Assembly (NCBI GenBank): GCA_903837135.1
Contig: CAILTK010000089.1
Coordinates: 124,001-188,000 of the forward strand
DNA from: an uncultured Caulobacterales bacterium
GTDB lineage: Bacteria > Pseudomonadota > Alphaproteobacteria > Caulobacterales > Caulobacteraceae
DNA: 64,000 bases
Reading direction: 5' to 3'
Positions 17,418-26,026 of the stretch are shown here, in pieces (position 1 is the first letter of the stretch; every line of letters starts with the position of its first letter). The position numbers and the translations under genes are program-made. The notes beneath the pieces were generated by a model. It searched no databases. It saw only the letters and a list, made by a program, of their open reading frames with translations, and was not told the DNA's origin.

Positions 17418-18268
17418 TACAGGCGAGCCTCGATCGCCCGGCGGCGGATGTCGGCCAGGGTCCGCGCCGCCTCGATCAGGGTGGGGCCGCCGCAGTAGGT
17501 GAGATGCTGGGGGAAACCGGCGCGGAACATGCGCGGTCCCACCCGCGCCAGCGCCGGATGCGTCACGATGCGGTCGGCCCAGGTCGGCGCCCCGGGCTCG
17601 GCCTGACCGGCCAGCAGCACCTCCGGCGGGTCGGCCACCACCCGTTCGAGCGGTACGTCGGCGGTACGCGTCACGCCGTAGCGCAGGGCGGCGTTGACGA
17701 AGCCGCAGCGGGTCAAAAGCTCGTCCACCAGGGTGTGGGGCGCCGACACCAGGCCGCCGGCCTCGAACACCAGGGCGCTCAGCGGCTTGGCGCCCGGCCC
17801 CGGCGCGGCCTTGGCCAGGGCGTCGTCGATGGCGGCGATCAGGGCCGCGCCCTTCTCAGGGCGATGGACCAGGGCGGAGATCCGGCTCACCTGGGCGAGG
17901 CTCTGGGCCACGCTGTTGGGCACGCCAAAGGTCTCCACCCGGATGTCGAGCTGTCTCAGCGCCGCGCGGGTGGCGGGGCCGGAATGACCAGCGGCCAGCA
18001 CCAGGTCGGGACGCAGGGCCACGATTTCCTCGGCGCTCTCGTAGGTGATGGGAAAGCTCAGGCCGAGCGCGCCAAGGCTGGTCGCGCCCGCCTCGTGCGA
18101 ATAATGGCTGAGCGCCGCGATCTGGGCCCGGTCGGCCACACGCGCCAGGATCGCGTCGAGGCAGGGGTTCAACGAGACGATGCGGCGCGGCGCGGGGCCC
18201 GGCGGCGCGGCGGCGCCCGTCGCCAGCCCGGCCAGGGCGCCGCGACGCGTAAGGCCGGCCGCGGCCAT
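17417..18268 (-). CDS. btuF: periplasmic cobalamin-binding protein (BtuF-type)
   Basis: The ATG at 18268 gives a 283-residue protein; the 541-residue track ORF is a read-through of another frame. The N-terminus LTRRGALAGLATGAA is a twin-arginine-like signal, followed by RRIVSLNPCLDAIL, typical of class III substrate-binding proteins. Other family marks are FPITYESAEEIVALRPDLVL and YCGGPTLIEA. It would capture corrinoids in the periplasm for BtuCD. The start overlaps the cobO stop as ATGA. Confidence 0.87.
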   Translation of the reverse strand: MAAAGLTRRGALAGLATGAAAPPGPAPRRIVSLNPCLDAILARVADRAQIAALSHYSHEAGATSLGALGLSFPITYESAEEIVALRPDLVLAAGHSGPATRAALRQLDIRVETFGVPNSVAQSLAQVSRISALVHRPEKGAALIAAIDDALAKAAPGPGAKPLSALVFEAGGLVSAPHTLVDELLTRCGFVNAALRYGVTRTADVPLERVVADPPEVLLAGQAEPGAPTWADRIVTHPALARVGPRMFRAGFPQHLTYCGGPTLIEAARTLADIRRRAIEARL

Positions 18269-18888
18269 CAGAAGTCTATCCCCCGCTGCGCCTTGATCCC
18301 CTGCTCGAACGGATGCTTGACCAGCGTCATCTCGGTGACGAGATCGGCGGCGGCGATCAGGTCTGGATGGGCGCTGCGGCCGGTGACGCAGACGTGCAGG
18401 TCGGGCCGACGGGCGCGCAGGTCGGCCAGCACCGCGGCGATATCCAGGTAGTCGTAGCGCAGGGCGATGTTGAGCTCGTCGAGCACCAGAAGGTGGATGT
18501 CCGGGTCGGCCAGCAGGGTGCGCACGGTGGTCCACGCGGCCTCGGCGGCGGCGATGTCGCGGTTGCGGTCCTGGGTCTCCCAGGTGAAGCCCTCGCCCAT
18601 GACGTGAAAGCGAACCTGGTCGTCGAAGCGGCGGAAGAACTGCCGCTCGCCGGTGATCCACTTGCCCTTGATGAACTGGACCACGGCGACCGTGTGGCCC
18701 CAGCCCAGGGCGCGGGCGAGCATGCCGAAGGCGGCGGTGCTCTTGCCCTTGCCGTCGCCGGTGTGGACCATCAAGAGGCCAGACCCCTCGCGCATCCCCG
18801 CCATCATGGCGTCGCGTTCGGCCTTCAACGCCTTCATCGCCTGGGTGTGGGCCGCGTTGCGCGCGGCGTCGTCGGGGCTGTCGGTCAT
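18268..18888 (-). CDS. cobO: cob(I)yrinic acid a,c-diamide adenosyltransferase
   Basis: The 206-residue protein has the P-loop HTGDGKGKSTAAFGM, VVQFIKGKW and VLDELNIALRYDYL, which identify the CobA/CobO/BtuR corrinoid adenosyltransferase. It attaches the 5-prime-deoxyadenosyl group from ATP to the corrinoid cobalt. ATG at 18888 overlaps the TGA of the decarboxylase gene. The C-terminal HPFEQGIKAQRGIDF is the standard family end, so the protein is complete. Confidence 0.94.
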   Translation of the reverse strand: MTDSPDDAARNAAHTQAMKALKAERDAMMAGMREGSGLLMVHTGDGKGKSTAAFGMLARALGWGHTVAVVQFIKGKWITGERQFFRRFDDQVRFHVMGEGFTWETQDRNRDIAAAEAAWTTVRTLLADPDIHLLVLDELNIALRYDYLDIAAVLADLRARRPDLHVCVTGRSAHPDLIAAADLVTEMTLVKHPFEQGIKAQRGIDF

Positions 18889-19862
18889 CGCGGGCTCCCG
18901 AGCGCCGCGGCGAGGCGGCGGTAAACGTTGGTCGTCGGCAGGCCGAAGCGCAACCACTGTGGGTGATCCGCGAAAGGGCGGGTAAGCAGACCGGCCGCGC
19001 CGAGGGCCGCGAACCGCTCGGCGGCGTCGGCCGCCCGCGCAAGACGGAACAGGCTGGTCCCGCCGATCACCTCGAATCCGGTTTGCGCCAGCGCCGCGTC
19101 GAGCCGCTGGGCGTGGCGGGACAGCCGGACCCGGGTGCGCTCCGCCCAGCCATGATCGGCGTAGGCCGCAAGCCCGGCGGCGATGGCGTCGACGGACACG
19201 GGCCAGTCGCCCTGAATATGGCGCAGGCGGCGGATCAAATCCGGATCGCCGACCAGGAACCCCAGGCGCAGGCCGGCCAGGCCATAGAACTTGCCGAAGG
19301 AACGCAACACGACGATCCGAGGGTGGGCCAGAGCCGCGACGCTCTCCGCGCCCACGGTCTCGACGAAGCTTTCGTCCACGACGAGCCAACCTCCGCGGGA
19401 CGACACGGCGTCGGCGCGCGCGGCCAGAGCCTCCTCCGACTCCAGCGCCCCGTCGGGGTTGTTGGGATTGACCACCACCTGGATCAGCGCGCCCTCCGGC
19501 CCCGGCAGCAGCCGGCGACCCGCCCCGGCCCAGGCGGCGGCATGGCTGGCGTAGGTGGGCGACTTCACCCACGCGGTCTCGCCGCCGAGGACGCGGGGCA
19601 GCAGCCGCAGGCCGCTCTCGGCGCCGGCGGTGGCCAGCACCCGGTCGGGATCCTCTAGTCCGAAGGCTCGCGCGGCGACGGCTTCCAGGGCGGCGATCCG
19701 CTCGGGCTCCGGCAGCCGGTTGCGCGCGCCCACCGAGGCCCGGGGCGCGGGATAGGGCCAGGGGTTGATCCCGGTGGAGAGGTCCACCCACGGCCGCGGC
19801 GCTTGGGGCCAGGCCCGCATCGCCGCCCCCCGTCGGCCGCCGTGGGCGACGAAGGCCTGCAT
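18885..19862 (-). CDS. cobD: L-threonine-O-3-phosphate decarboxylase (CobD/CobC)
   Basis: The 325-residue protein is a PLP-dependent class I/II aminotransferase-fold enzyme. HGGR and DLSTGINPWPYP near the N-terminus, NPNNPDG in the middle, and LRSFGKFYGLAGLRLGF with the PLP Lys mark it as CobD (CobC in Pseudomonas naming). It makes (R)-1-aminopropan-2-yl phosphate, which CbiB attaches to cobyric acid. Start ATG at 19862 overlaps the btuB stop by one base. The larger 704-residue track ORF is an out-of-frame read through btuB. Confidence 0.9.
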   Translation of the reverse strand: MQAFVAHGGRRGAAMRAWPQAPRPWVDLSTGINPWPYPAPRASVGARNRLPEPERIAALEAVAARAFGLEDPDRVLATAGAESGLRLLPRVLGGETAWVKSPTYASHAAAWAGAGRRLLPGPEGALIQVVVNPNNPDGALESEEALAARADAVSSRGGWLVVDESFVETVGAESVAALAHPRIVVLRSFGKFYGLAGLRLGFLVGDPDLIRRLRHIQGDWPVSVDAIAAGLAAYADHGWAERTRVRLSRHAQRLDAALAQTGFEVIGGTSLFRLARAADAAERFAALGAAGLLTRPFADHPQWLRFGLPTTNVYRRLAAALGSPR

Positions 19863-21964
19863 CAGAAGCTCACCCTCAGCCCGCCGTAATAGCCGCGCCG
19901 CAGCGCGCCGTACCGGTAGGTGGTCTCGTAGGCCTTGTTGAACAGATTCTCGACCCGCCCGTAGGCCTCGAGGCCATGGCCGAGCGGATAGGACGCGCGC
20001 AGGTCGACCACGGCGTAGCTCTTCAGCAGGAGGGTGTCGCCGGCGTCGTCGTAGCTCTTGCCGGCGTAGCGCACGGCGACGGCGGTGGCGAGCTTCACCG
20101 GCCAGACATAGCTCACCGTCAGGTTGGCGGTGTCGGCGGGCCGCCGGGCCAAAAGCTTGTCGAAGTCGGCGCCCGGCGAGCGGTTGCGGTCGTCGAGGTA
20201 GGTGTAGTTGGCGGCGACCTCGAGCCCGTGCAGCGGCCGGATCGCGCCCGACAGCTCCACGCCCTGCGCCTTCGCCTTTTCCACATTGTCGTAGTAGCCG
20301 AAGCGGCCGCTGGCGCACTGGGGCGCGGTGAGGCTGAAGCAGTCGGAAAACTCGATCAGGTCGGTGGTGGTGCGGTTGAAGTAGGTCAGCTGCAGGTCGG
20401 CGCGGCCGCTCCAGAATTTCTGCGCGGCGCCGAGGTCCCAGCCGTTGGCCTGCTCGGGCTTGAGGCCGGTGTTCCCGTAGGCGGAGTAGAGCTCGTAGAC
20501 GCTCGGCGCCTTGAAGCCCTGGCCCCAGCTGGCGCGGACAATGGTCCGTCCGTCGTTGGGCGACCAGGCGGCGCTGGCCTGGCCGACCGCGTGGCCGCCG
20601 AAGGTGGAGTGATCGTCGTAGCGGACGCCGGCGGTCAGGTTCAGCCCGCGGATCGGCTCGGCCTGGATCTGGCCATAGCCGGAGTTCAGCGTGTCGTGGG
20701 CCTTGGTCGGCGGCGTTCCCGGAAAGTCGAAGGCGGGCGAGGATGCGGTGATCGATTCCCGCGTGCTCTCGGCCCCGAACACCCCGGTCCAGCCCTGCGC
20801 GATCGCATAGGTCCCCTGGTATTCCACGCGGGCGTCGATCCCGCGCCCGTCGAAGGTCTTGGTCACCGGTGCGTCGGCCGGGTCGTACTGGTCGCGCTGG
20901 GTCAGGGTGTACTGGGCGGCGATCCGGTTCTTCAGCCGGTCCTCGAACAGGCCGAAGGTCAGGCCGGCGTAGGCGATGCTCTCGCGCGTCGCGCCCCACT
21001 CGCCGTCGTCGCCGAAGCTGAACGTCGGGGTGGAGAAGCCGTCGAACTTGCTGTGCGCCTGCACATAGACGCCGCGCAGGTCGAGCGAGACGCCGGGCGC
21101 GAAATCGTAGCCGAGGCGGGCGGTGAGGCCGAGGTTGCGATAGCCGTCCGGCTCCTTGCCGCCGAGCCGCTGGTCGAAGGCCGAGACCCCGGTCGTGGCG
21201 TAGGTGCTGGCGGCCGCCTGCCAGGTCCAGGCGCCGTCCTTCCCGCCGACCGCGGCCTTGCCGTAGAGAGTGTCGTAGCTCCCGCCCTCGATCTGGGCGT
21301 CGCCTTGCAGCGGGCGGGTGGGATCGGCGGTGACGATGTTGACCACCCCGCCGATCGCCTGGCTGCCGTAGAGGGTCGACTGCGGTCCGCGCAGCACCTC
21401 TATGCGAGCGATGTCGCCGACCAGGAGGTTGGCGAAATCGAATCCGCCGCCGGGCGAGGAGGGATCGTCGAGCCTGACACCGTCGATCATCACCAGGGTC
21501 TGGTCGGATTCGGCCCCGCGGATGAAGATGGAGGTGGGCTCGCCCACCCCGCCGTTACGGTCGAAGGACACGCCGGGCTGGCGCGCGAGGATATCAGAGA
21601 CCACCAGCGCCTGGTCGGCCCGGATCTGCGGCAGGGTGAGCACGGTGGTGGACACGCCGACCTTGTCGAGCGAGATCGCCGACCGGTTGGCGACGACGAC
21701 GATGTCCGTCCCCGCGTTGGCCGCGATCGACCCGGCGATGTCCGGGGTCGGAGCGGGGGCGGTCGGCGGGCTTTCCGCCCAGGCTAGGGCGGGGAGGGCG
21801 GCCGCGAACAGACAGGCGGAGAAGGTGTTGTTTCGGGTGTGTGAGAAGGGGCGGGGTTTTCCCTCGATCCGCTCATCCTGGCGACCCGTAAGCGTCGCCG
21901 GGATGAGCGGAGTTTTGATCTTGCCGCTCAGCTTGTTCGAAGTTTTGAAAATGGGACTCTGCAT
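19862..21964 (-). CDS. btuB: TonB-dependent vitamin B12 receptor BtuB
   Basis: The 700-residue receptor has a plug domain (VGVSTTVLTLPQIRADQ, SIFIRGAESDQTLVMIDGVR, VLRGPQSTLYGSQAIGG) and a long beta-barrel ending in GGLRVSF with a terminal Phe. It imports corrinoids across the outer membrane. ATG at 21964 has a GAGGAG ribosome-binding site. The signal peptide (FSACLFAAALPALAWA) begins only about 45 codons later, because a palindromic repeat is read through in the N-terminal extension. A cobalamin riboswitch lies 147 bp upstream and a sequestering hairpin covers the ribosome-binding site. It is the first gene of the B12 operon. Confidence 0.9.
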   Translation of the reverse strand: MQSPIFKTSNKLSGKIKTPLIPATLTGRQDERIEGKPRPFSHTRNNTFSACLFAAALPALAWAESPPTAPAPTPDIAGSIAANAGTDIVVVANRSAISLDKVGVSTTVLTLPQIRADQALVVSDILARQPGVSFDRNGGVGEPTSIFIRGAESDQTLVMIDGVRLDDPSSPGGGFDFANLLVGDIARIEVLRGPQSTLYGSQAIGGVVNIVTADPTRPLQGDAQIEGGSYDTLYGKAAVGGKDGAWTWQAAASTYATTGVSAFDQRLGGKEPDGYRNLGLTARLGYDFAPGVSLDLRGVYVQAHSKFDGFSTPTFSFGDDGEWGATRESIAYAGLTFGLFEDRLKNRIAAQYTLTQRDQYDPADAPVTKTFDGRGIDARVEYQGTYAIAQGWTGVFGAESTRESITASSPAFDFPGTPPTKAHDTLNSGYGQIQAEPIRGLNLTAGVRYDDHSTFGGHAVGQASAAWSPNDGRTIVRASWGQGFKAPSVYELYSAYGNTGLKPEQANGWDLGAAQKFWSGRADLQLTYFNRTTTDLIEFSDCFSLTAPQCASGRFGYYDNVEKAKAQGVELSGAIRPLHGLEVAANYTYLDDRNRSPGADFDKLLARRPADTANLTVSYVWPVKLATAVAVRYAGKSYDDAGDTLLLKSYAVVDLRASYPLGHGLEAYGRVENLFNKAYETTYRYGALRRGYYGGLRVSF
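21869..21910. repeat. REP-like palindrome inside the btuB N-terminal coding region
   Basis: The arms CCGCTCATCCTGGCGAC and GTCGCCGGGATGAGCGG pair with a single T-G wobble. The same element, with arms CCGCTCATCCCGGC, lies between genes at 34249-34280. This copy is in frame within btuB and encodes about 14 residues between the start codon and the signal peptide. Confidence 0.75.
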
Positions 21965-21967
21965 CAG

Positions 21968-21989
21968 GGCTCCTCGTGGACGACGAGCC
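21968..21989 (-). promoter_or_regulatory. probable ribosome-binding-site sequestering hairpin of btuB
   Basis: On the minus strand GGCTC pairs with GAGCC, and inside it CTCGT pairs with ACGAG. The 3-prime arm contains the GAGGAG ribosome-binding site of btuB, 4 bp before its ATG. This fits a riboswitch that acts on translation initiation. The pairing is visible; its control by the upstream aptamer is inference. Confidence 0.55.
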
Positions 21990-22110
21990 GCTGTCCCGTG
22001 GAGCGTCCGGACGCTGTCGCGGCCGTCCACCCCGCGAAACCGCGGCGGACTTGCCGTCATCGGGAGATCACCCGTCCGCTCGGCGCACCCCGGCCGGTCG
22101 GAAGACAGCT

Positions 22111-22280
22111 GCGGCAGGCAGGTCTCCTGGCTCACGGGTCATAGCCGGGGTCCGTCGCCTTCCCAGGCCTCCCGAAAGAGGCCCAGTGGCATGTGACGGA
22201 CAGGCTCGCCGCTTACAGTTGCGGGGGCAGCCCGGGTTTCACACCCGAGTTCCCTTTTCATCCCCTTCCGGGGAACCTAT
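22111..22280 (-). ncRNA. cobalamin riboswitch
   Basis: Read on the minus strand, this stretch contains GGGAACTCGGGTGTGAAACC, then GCTGCCCCCGCAACTGTAAGC, GCCACTGG, and finally CAGGAGACCTGCC. These are the conserved blocks of the AdoCbl (B12-box) aptamer in the right order and spacing. It points toward btuB, 147 bp downstream, and so should repress the whole B12 uptake and assembly operon when cobalamin is plentiful. cobU on the plus strand begins about 50 bp beyond its 5-prime end and is not under its control. Confidence 0.95.
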
Positions 22281-22330
22281 CGCGGGGCTAGGCTTAGCTG
22301 CGCCTCCATGGCGCGTCAACGCGGGGCGAC

Positions 22331-22834
22331 ATGGCCACCACCCTGATCCTCGGCGGCGCCCGGTCCGGCAAGACCCGTCTGGCGTTGCAGCGCGCCGAAG
22401 CCGCTCCGGGCCGTCCGGTGATGATCGCCACGGCCGAAGCGCTCGATCCGGAGATGGCCGAGCGGATCGCCCGGCACCGGGCCGAGCGCGGCCCGGCCTG
22501 GCGCACGGTCGAGGCCCCGCTGGCGCTGGCCGAGGCGCTGGAGGCGCTGGCGACGGACGAGGTCGCCGTGGTCGATTGCCTGACCCTGTGGCTGTCCAAC
22601 CTCATGCATGCGGAGCGCGATCCGGAGGCGGAGACGGTCCGGCTGATCGCGGCCCTGCCGGGGCGTGCGGTGATCCTGGTCGCCAACGAGGTGGGCCTCG
22701 GCATCGTCCCGCAAACCCCCCTCGGCCGCCGCTTTCGCGACGCCGCCGGCCGCATGAACCAGGCTGTCGCCGCCGCCGCCGAACAGGTGCTGTTCGTGGC
22801 CGCCGGCCTGCCGCTGGTGTTGAAGGGCGCCTGA
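22331..22834 (+). CDS. cobU: adenosylcobinamide kinase / adenosylcobinamide-phosphate guanylyltransferase
   Basis: The 167-residue protein has the P-loop GGARSGKTRLA, RIARHRAERG with the GMP-accepting His, VDCLTLWLSN and NEVGLGIVP. These identify CobU (CobP). It phosphorylates adenosylcobinamide and then makes the GDP derivative used by CobS. It is divergent from the riboswitch-led operon and so probably has its own promoter in the shared gap. Confidence 0.95.
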   Translation: MATTLILGGARSGKTRLALQRAEAAPGRPVMIATAEALDPEMAERIARHRAERGPAWRTVEAPLALAEALEALATDEVAVVDCLTLWLSNLMHAERDPEAETVRLIAALPGRAVILVANEVGLGIVPQTPLGRRFRDAAGRMNQAVAAAAEQVLFVAAGLPLVLKGA

Positions 22835-22972
22835 TCGCTCCGGCGCGCTCAGGCAAGATCCAGCGGGCCAGAGTCAGGGCTTTCCCCTAGGTCCTTCGCG
22901 CTTGCTAGCGGCGCGCAAATCACGCTACTCCGCTGGTCAGGTTGTGTGTTTGCTGTGGCCAATGAGGCTCTA

Positions 22973-23905
22973 ATGCTGTCGTCCACCTGGTGGTACTACA
23001 CCGTTGAACGTGAAGACGGCCAATATTACCAGGGCGTTTACCCGGACGACATGGTCCTGCTGCCGCGGGTCAATCTTGCGTCGATAGATCTGCGCGGGAT
23101 GAAGACTCTCGATATCTGTACGATGGAGGGGCTGATGCCCACCCTGATGTGCAAGGGCGGCGCGGCTGAAGTCGTCGCCACGGATAACGAGCGTCCGTCG
23201 GCCTATCCCCGCGACGGCAACGACACCATGTTGCAGATGGCCCCCAAGGTCAACGAAGTGCGGCGTCTGTCCAAGACCAACTGGCAGTACGAGGTGGTGC
23301 CGGAGTTCACACCGGTCAGCCATCACTTGCTGAAGCACGGTTACGGCCAGTTCGACCTGATCAACCTGTCGGGTCTACTCTATCATGTCTACTCGCCCAT
23401 GCACTGGCTGGGCGCGGTGCGACCGCTGGTGCGCGATGGCGGCCTGGCCATCATCTCGACCAACGTCTCCTACCACGACTCCCCGGTGATGGTGTTCAAC
23501 GAGAAGGGCTTCCTGCAGCCCAACCTGACCACCTACTGGTATCCGACGGTGTCCCTGTTCGATTATCTGCTGCGATACTTCCGGCTGGCGCCGATCCGCG
23601 CCATCTATTCGCGCTCCGCGCCGCCGCATAACGGCTATATGAGCGTGATCTGCCGGGCGATGCCGGACGTGGTCGCCGACGCCGACGACACCTGGATGCA
23701 GCCCTCCGCCTGGCACTCCTGGGATTCCATGTGGTACGGCGGGCTGGAGATGGCCAAGCGCAGCGAGCGGTCGTCCATCGGCTTCAAGCAGCCGTTCGAA
23801 GAGCGCCGGATCAGCCTGTTCGACACCACGCTGAACACGCCGGAAATCCCCCATCTGGGCGCGACCGCGCACACCGCGATTCTGCGACTGGGCGACACGG
23901 AGTAA
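22973..23905 (+). CDS. CmoB/DUF1698-like SAM-dependent methyltransferase
   Basis: The 310-residue protein has a class I methyltransferase core: LRGMKTLDICTMEGLMP is motif I, followed by AAEVVATDNE. YGQFDLINLSGLLYHVYSP fits the motif IV/post-motif region of CmoB-like (DUF1698) enzymes. The N-terminus WWYYTVEREDG resembles their substrate-proximal region. CmoB itself acts on tRNA wobble uridine, but many relatives act on small molecules, so the substrate here is unknown. ATG at 22973 is chosen over the GTG at 22946 because of TGAGG upstream. The next gene starts 3 bp after its stop. Confidence 0.65.
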   Translation: MLSSTWWYYTVEREDGQYYQGVYPDDMVLLPRVNLASIDLRGMKTLDICTMEGLMPTLMCKGGAAEVVATDNERPSAYPRDGNDTMLQMAPKVNEVRRLSKTNWQYEVVPEFTPVSHHLLKHGYGQFDLINLSGLLYHVYSPMHWLGAVRPLVRDGGLAIISTNVSYHDSPVMVFNEKGFLQPNLTTYWYPTVSLFDYLLRYFRLAPIRAIYSRSAPPHNGYMSVICRAMPDVVADADDTWMQPSAWHSWDSMWYGGLEMAKRSERSSIGFKQPFEERRISLFDTTLNTPEIPHLGATAHTAILRLGDTE

Positions 23906-23908
23906 GCG

Positions 23909-25228
23909 GTGAGCGACCTTCTTCCGGCGCGGCGCGACGCCGACCTCGACGCCTTCCTGGCGTCCGAGGACGACGGGCTGATCTACATCGGTCACGCCTC
24001 GATCCTGGTGCGCCTGAACCGCAAAACCTTCCTGTTCGACCCGGTCGGCTATTCGTCGCCCTACTTCAACTGCTGGGTGTTCTTCCCGCCGCAGATCCTT
24101 GATCGCCGCCTGCTGAAGGTCGATGCGGTGATCGTTTCGCACTGCCACCAGGACCATTTCGACGTGGAGCTGCTGCGGCTGTTCCCGAAGACCACGCCGG
24201 TGTTCATCGTCGGCGGCCGTCCGGCGTTCGAGCAGGCCTTCATCGATGCGGGCCTGGCGTTCCGGGTCATTCCGCCCGAGGTCGCGGTGTCGATCGCCGA
24301 GGGGGTGGAGGTCTACGCCGTCCTGCACGAGTCCAACGGGATCGACGCCTCGCTGATCATCAAGAACGACAACTTCAGCGCCTATCACGGCAACGACAAC
24401 TACGCCTCGCCGGAGGCGCTGCGCCGCCTGCGGGCCCGGGTCGACCACGTCGATGTCGCCTGTGTGCCGTTCGCCTATATCCACTGGTACCCGTTCCTGC
24501 TCGACGGCGTGGACGACGCCTGGCGGGCGGACGAAGCGCGCCGGCTGACCCACCTCTACCTCGACATCGGCCTGGAGCAGGCGGAGATCCTCGACGCGAC
24601 CATCGTCATGCCGTTCGGCGCCAATCTGGTCTATTACGACGACGTCAATTCGGTGATGAACCGGGCGGTGCTCTCGCCGCTCGATTTCGTCGCCTATGCG
24701 CACAGTAAGCCCGCGCCGCATCCCGAACGTTTCCTGCCGATGTTCGCCGGCGACCGGGTGACCAAGCCGCGCGCGGCGGGCGGCGACCTGGTGGTCGACG
24801 TCAAACCCCGCACCGATGCCGCCTTCAAGGCGCAGATGCAGGCCCATCTCGAGGCCAACCCGGCCCGCCCGCCCGACCTCGACGCGCGAAGCGTTCGCGC
24901 CGACGTGCCGACGGATTTCACCTGGCTGCAGGAGCGACTGCGGCGATACCCGGGCGGACGCTTCGCGCACAGCATCCGGCTCGAGGGTCCCGGCCCCGAC
25001 CCGGTGAAGGTCGAGGTGGACCTGAGCACCTTCGATGTCGCCGTGGTCGACGACTGGCGCGGCGTCGAGCCCTATCATCATTTCCGGCTCGAGGCGGAGC
25101 CCATGGCCCACTGGCTGCAACAGCGGGTGACGCTCGAGGGCGTGATCGGCATGCGGCGGTTTCGCCTCGAGCGCGTCCCCGACCGATACGATCCGCAGAT
25201 CCTGGCGCTGATCAACAACGCCTTGTGA
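23909..25228 (+). CDS. MBL-fold metallohydrolase with C-terminal extension
   Basis: The 439-residue protein has a metallo-beta-lactamase domain in its first 270 residues. GLIYIGHASILVRLNRKTFLFDP opens the fold (quoted parts: YIGHASILV, FLFDP), and SHCHQDHFD is the metal-binding HXHXDH motif. NDNFSAYHGNDNY resembles UlaG/CMP-sialate-hydroxylase-like members. The last 100 residues form a separate domain that I do not recognise. The reaction is unknown. It starts with GTG, 3 bp after the methyltransferase gene, so the two are almost certainly co-translated. Confidence 0.7.
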   Translation: MSDLLPARRDADLDAFLASEDDGLIYIGHASILVRLNRKTFLFDPVGYSSPYFNCWVFFPPQILDRRLLKVDAVIVSHCHQDHFDVELLRLFPKTTPVFIVGGRPAFEQAFIDAGLAFRVIPPEVAVSIAEGVEVYAVLHESNGIDASLIIKNDNFSAYHGNDNYASPEALRRLRARVDHVDVACVPFAYIHWYPFLLDGVDDAWRADEARRLTHLYLDIGLEQAEILDATIVMPFGANLVYYDDVNSVMNRAVLSPLDFVAYAHSKPAPHPERFLPMFAGDRVTKPRAAGGDLVVDVKPRTDAAFKAQMQAHLEANPARPPDLDARSVRADVPTDFTWLQERLRRYPGGRFAHSIRLEGPGPDPVKVEVDLSTFDVAVVDDWRGVEPYHHFRLEAEPMAHWLQQRVTLEGVIGMRRFRLERVPDRYDPQILALINNAL

Positions 25229-25250
25229 GGATGCGCGCAGCGGTTAACCT

Positions 25251-25266
25251 GCCCCGCTAGCGGGGC
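25251..25266. repeat. 16-bp perfect palindrome upstream of fabA
   Basis: GCCCCGCTAGCGGGGC is fully self-complementary and sits between the MBL gene and the fabA start. There is no T-run after it, so an intrinsic terminator is not clear. It could be an operator or a weak attenuator. Confidence 0.4.
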
Positions 25267-25298
25267 GGCAGGCGCGGACCGCCGAGGACCTTACGCCC

Positions 25299-25829
25299 GT
25301 GGCCGATCCGCACGACTTCCACACCCCGAAATCGACCTACACCAAGGCGGATCTGATCCTGTCCGGCCGGGGCGGCTATTTCGGCCCCGGCAACGCCCAG
25401 CTCCCCGCGCCGCCCATGCTGATGATGGACCGGATCACCGAGATCAGCCTTGAGGGCGGCGAGTTCGGCAAGGGCCACATCGTCGCCGAGCTCGATATCA
25501 CGCCGGAGCTCTGGTTCTTCGACTGCCACTTCCCGGGCGATCCGGTCATGCCCGGGTGCCTCGGCCTCGACGCCATGTGGCAGGTGGTCGGCTACTGGCT
25601 CGGCTGGTCGGGCTCGCCGGGCAAGGGACGGGCGCTCGGCGTCGGCGAGGTCAGGTTCCGCGGCGACATCACCCCAGTGGTCCGCAGGGTCCGCTATGAG
25701 GTGAGCCTGCGCCAGGTGCGCCGCGGCAAGCTGGCGCTGGGCGTCGCCAACGGCAAGCTGTTCGCCGACGACGCCTGCGTCTACACCGCCACCGATCTCC
25801 GCGTCGGCATGATCAGCCCGCCGGCCTGA
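25299..25829 (+). CDS. fabA: 3-hydroxyacyl-ACP dehydratase FabA
   Basis: The 176-residue protein is full length for Fab[13 protein letters not shown] is the entry helix region, [20 protein letters not shown] holds the catalytic His (about 77) and Asp (about 91), and [14 protein letters not shown] follows. FabA dehydrates 3-hydroxydecanoyl-ACP and isomerises the product for unsaturated fatty acid synthesis. The usual partner fabB is not next to it; instead it follows the methyltransferase/MBL pair by 70 bp. It starts with GTG. Confidence 0.9.
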   Translation: MADPHDFHTPKSTYTKADLILSGRGGYFGPGNAQLPAPPMLMMDRITEISLEGGEFGKGHIVAELDITPELWFFDCHFPGDPVMPGCLGLDAMWQVVGYWLGWSGSPGKGRALGVGEVRFRGDITPVVRRVRYEVSLRQVRRGKLALGVANGKLFADDACVYTATDLRVGMISPPA

Positions 25830-25883
25830 GGGGACTACCGCGGCGCGGATGAAACGCTCCTACCGCCCCTGCCAATAATTCGG

Positions 25884-25928
25884 CCTCATCCTGAGGTGCG
25901 AGCCGAAGGCGAGCCTCGAAGGACGAGG
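25884..25928. repeat. dispersed intergenic repeat
   Basis: CCTCATCCTGAGG and CTCGAAGGACGAGG flank a GCGAGCCGAAGGCGAGC core. This is the well-known alphaproteobacterial intergenic repeat type. It sits between the convergent fabA and hppD genes, and its stem could serve as a bidirectional end. Confidence 0.6.
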
Positions 25929-26026
25929 CCGCGGCGCAACGCCGGCGGCGGCGAGGCGAAGAGCAGGACGGCGCGCCAGCCCAAGCCTTCACGGCTCCAC
26001 GAGCGCGAAGGAACCTTACCGTCCAA

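Noticed and set aside
17417-19042. 541-residue ORF joining cobO and btuF regions
   Set aside because: The N-terminal half is out of frame over cobO. A good btuF start lies at 18268, overlapping the cobO stop.
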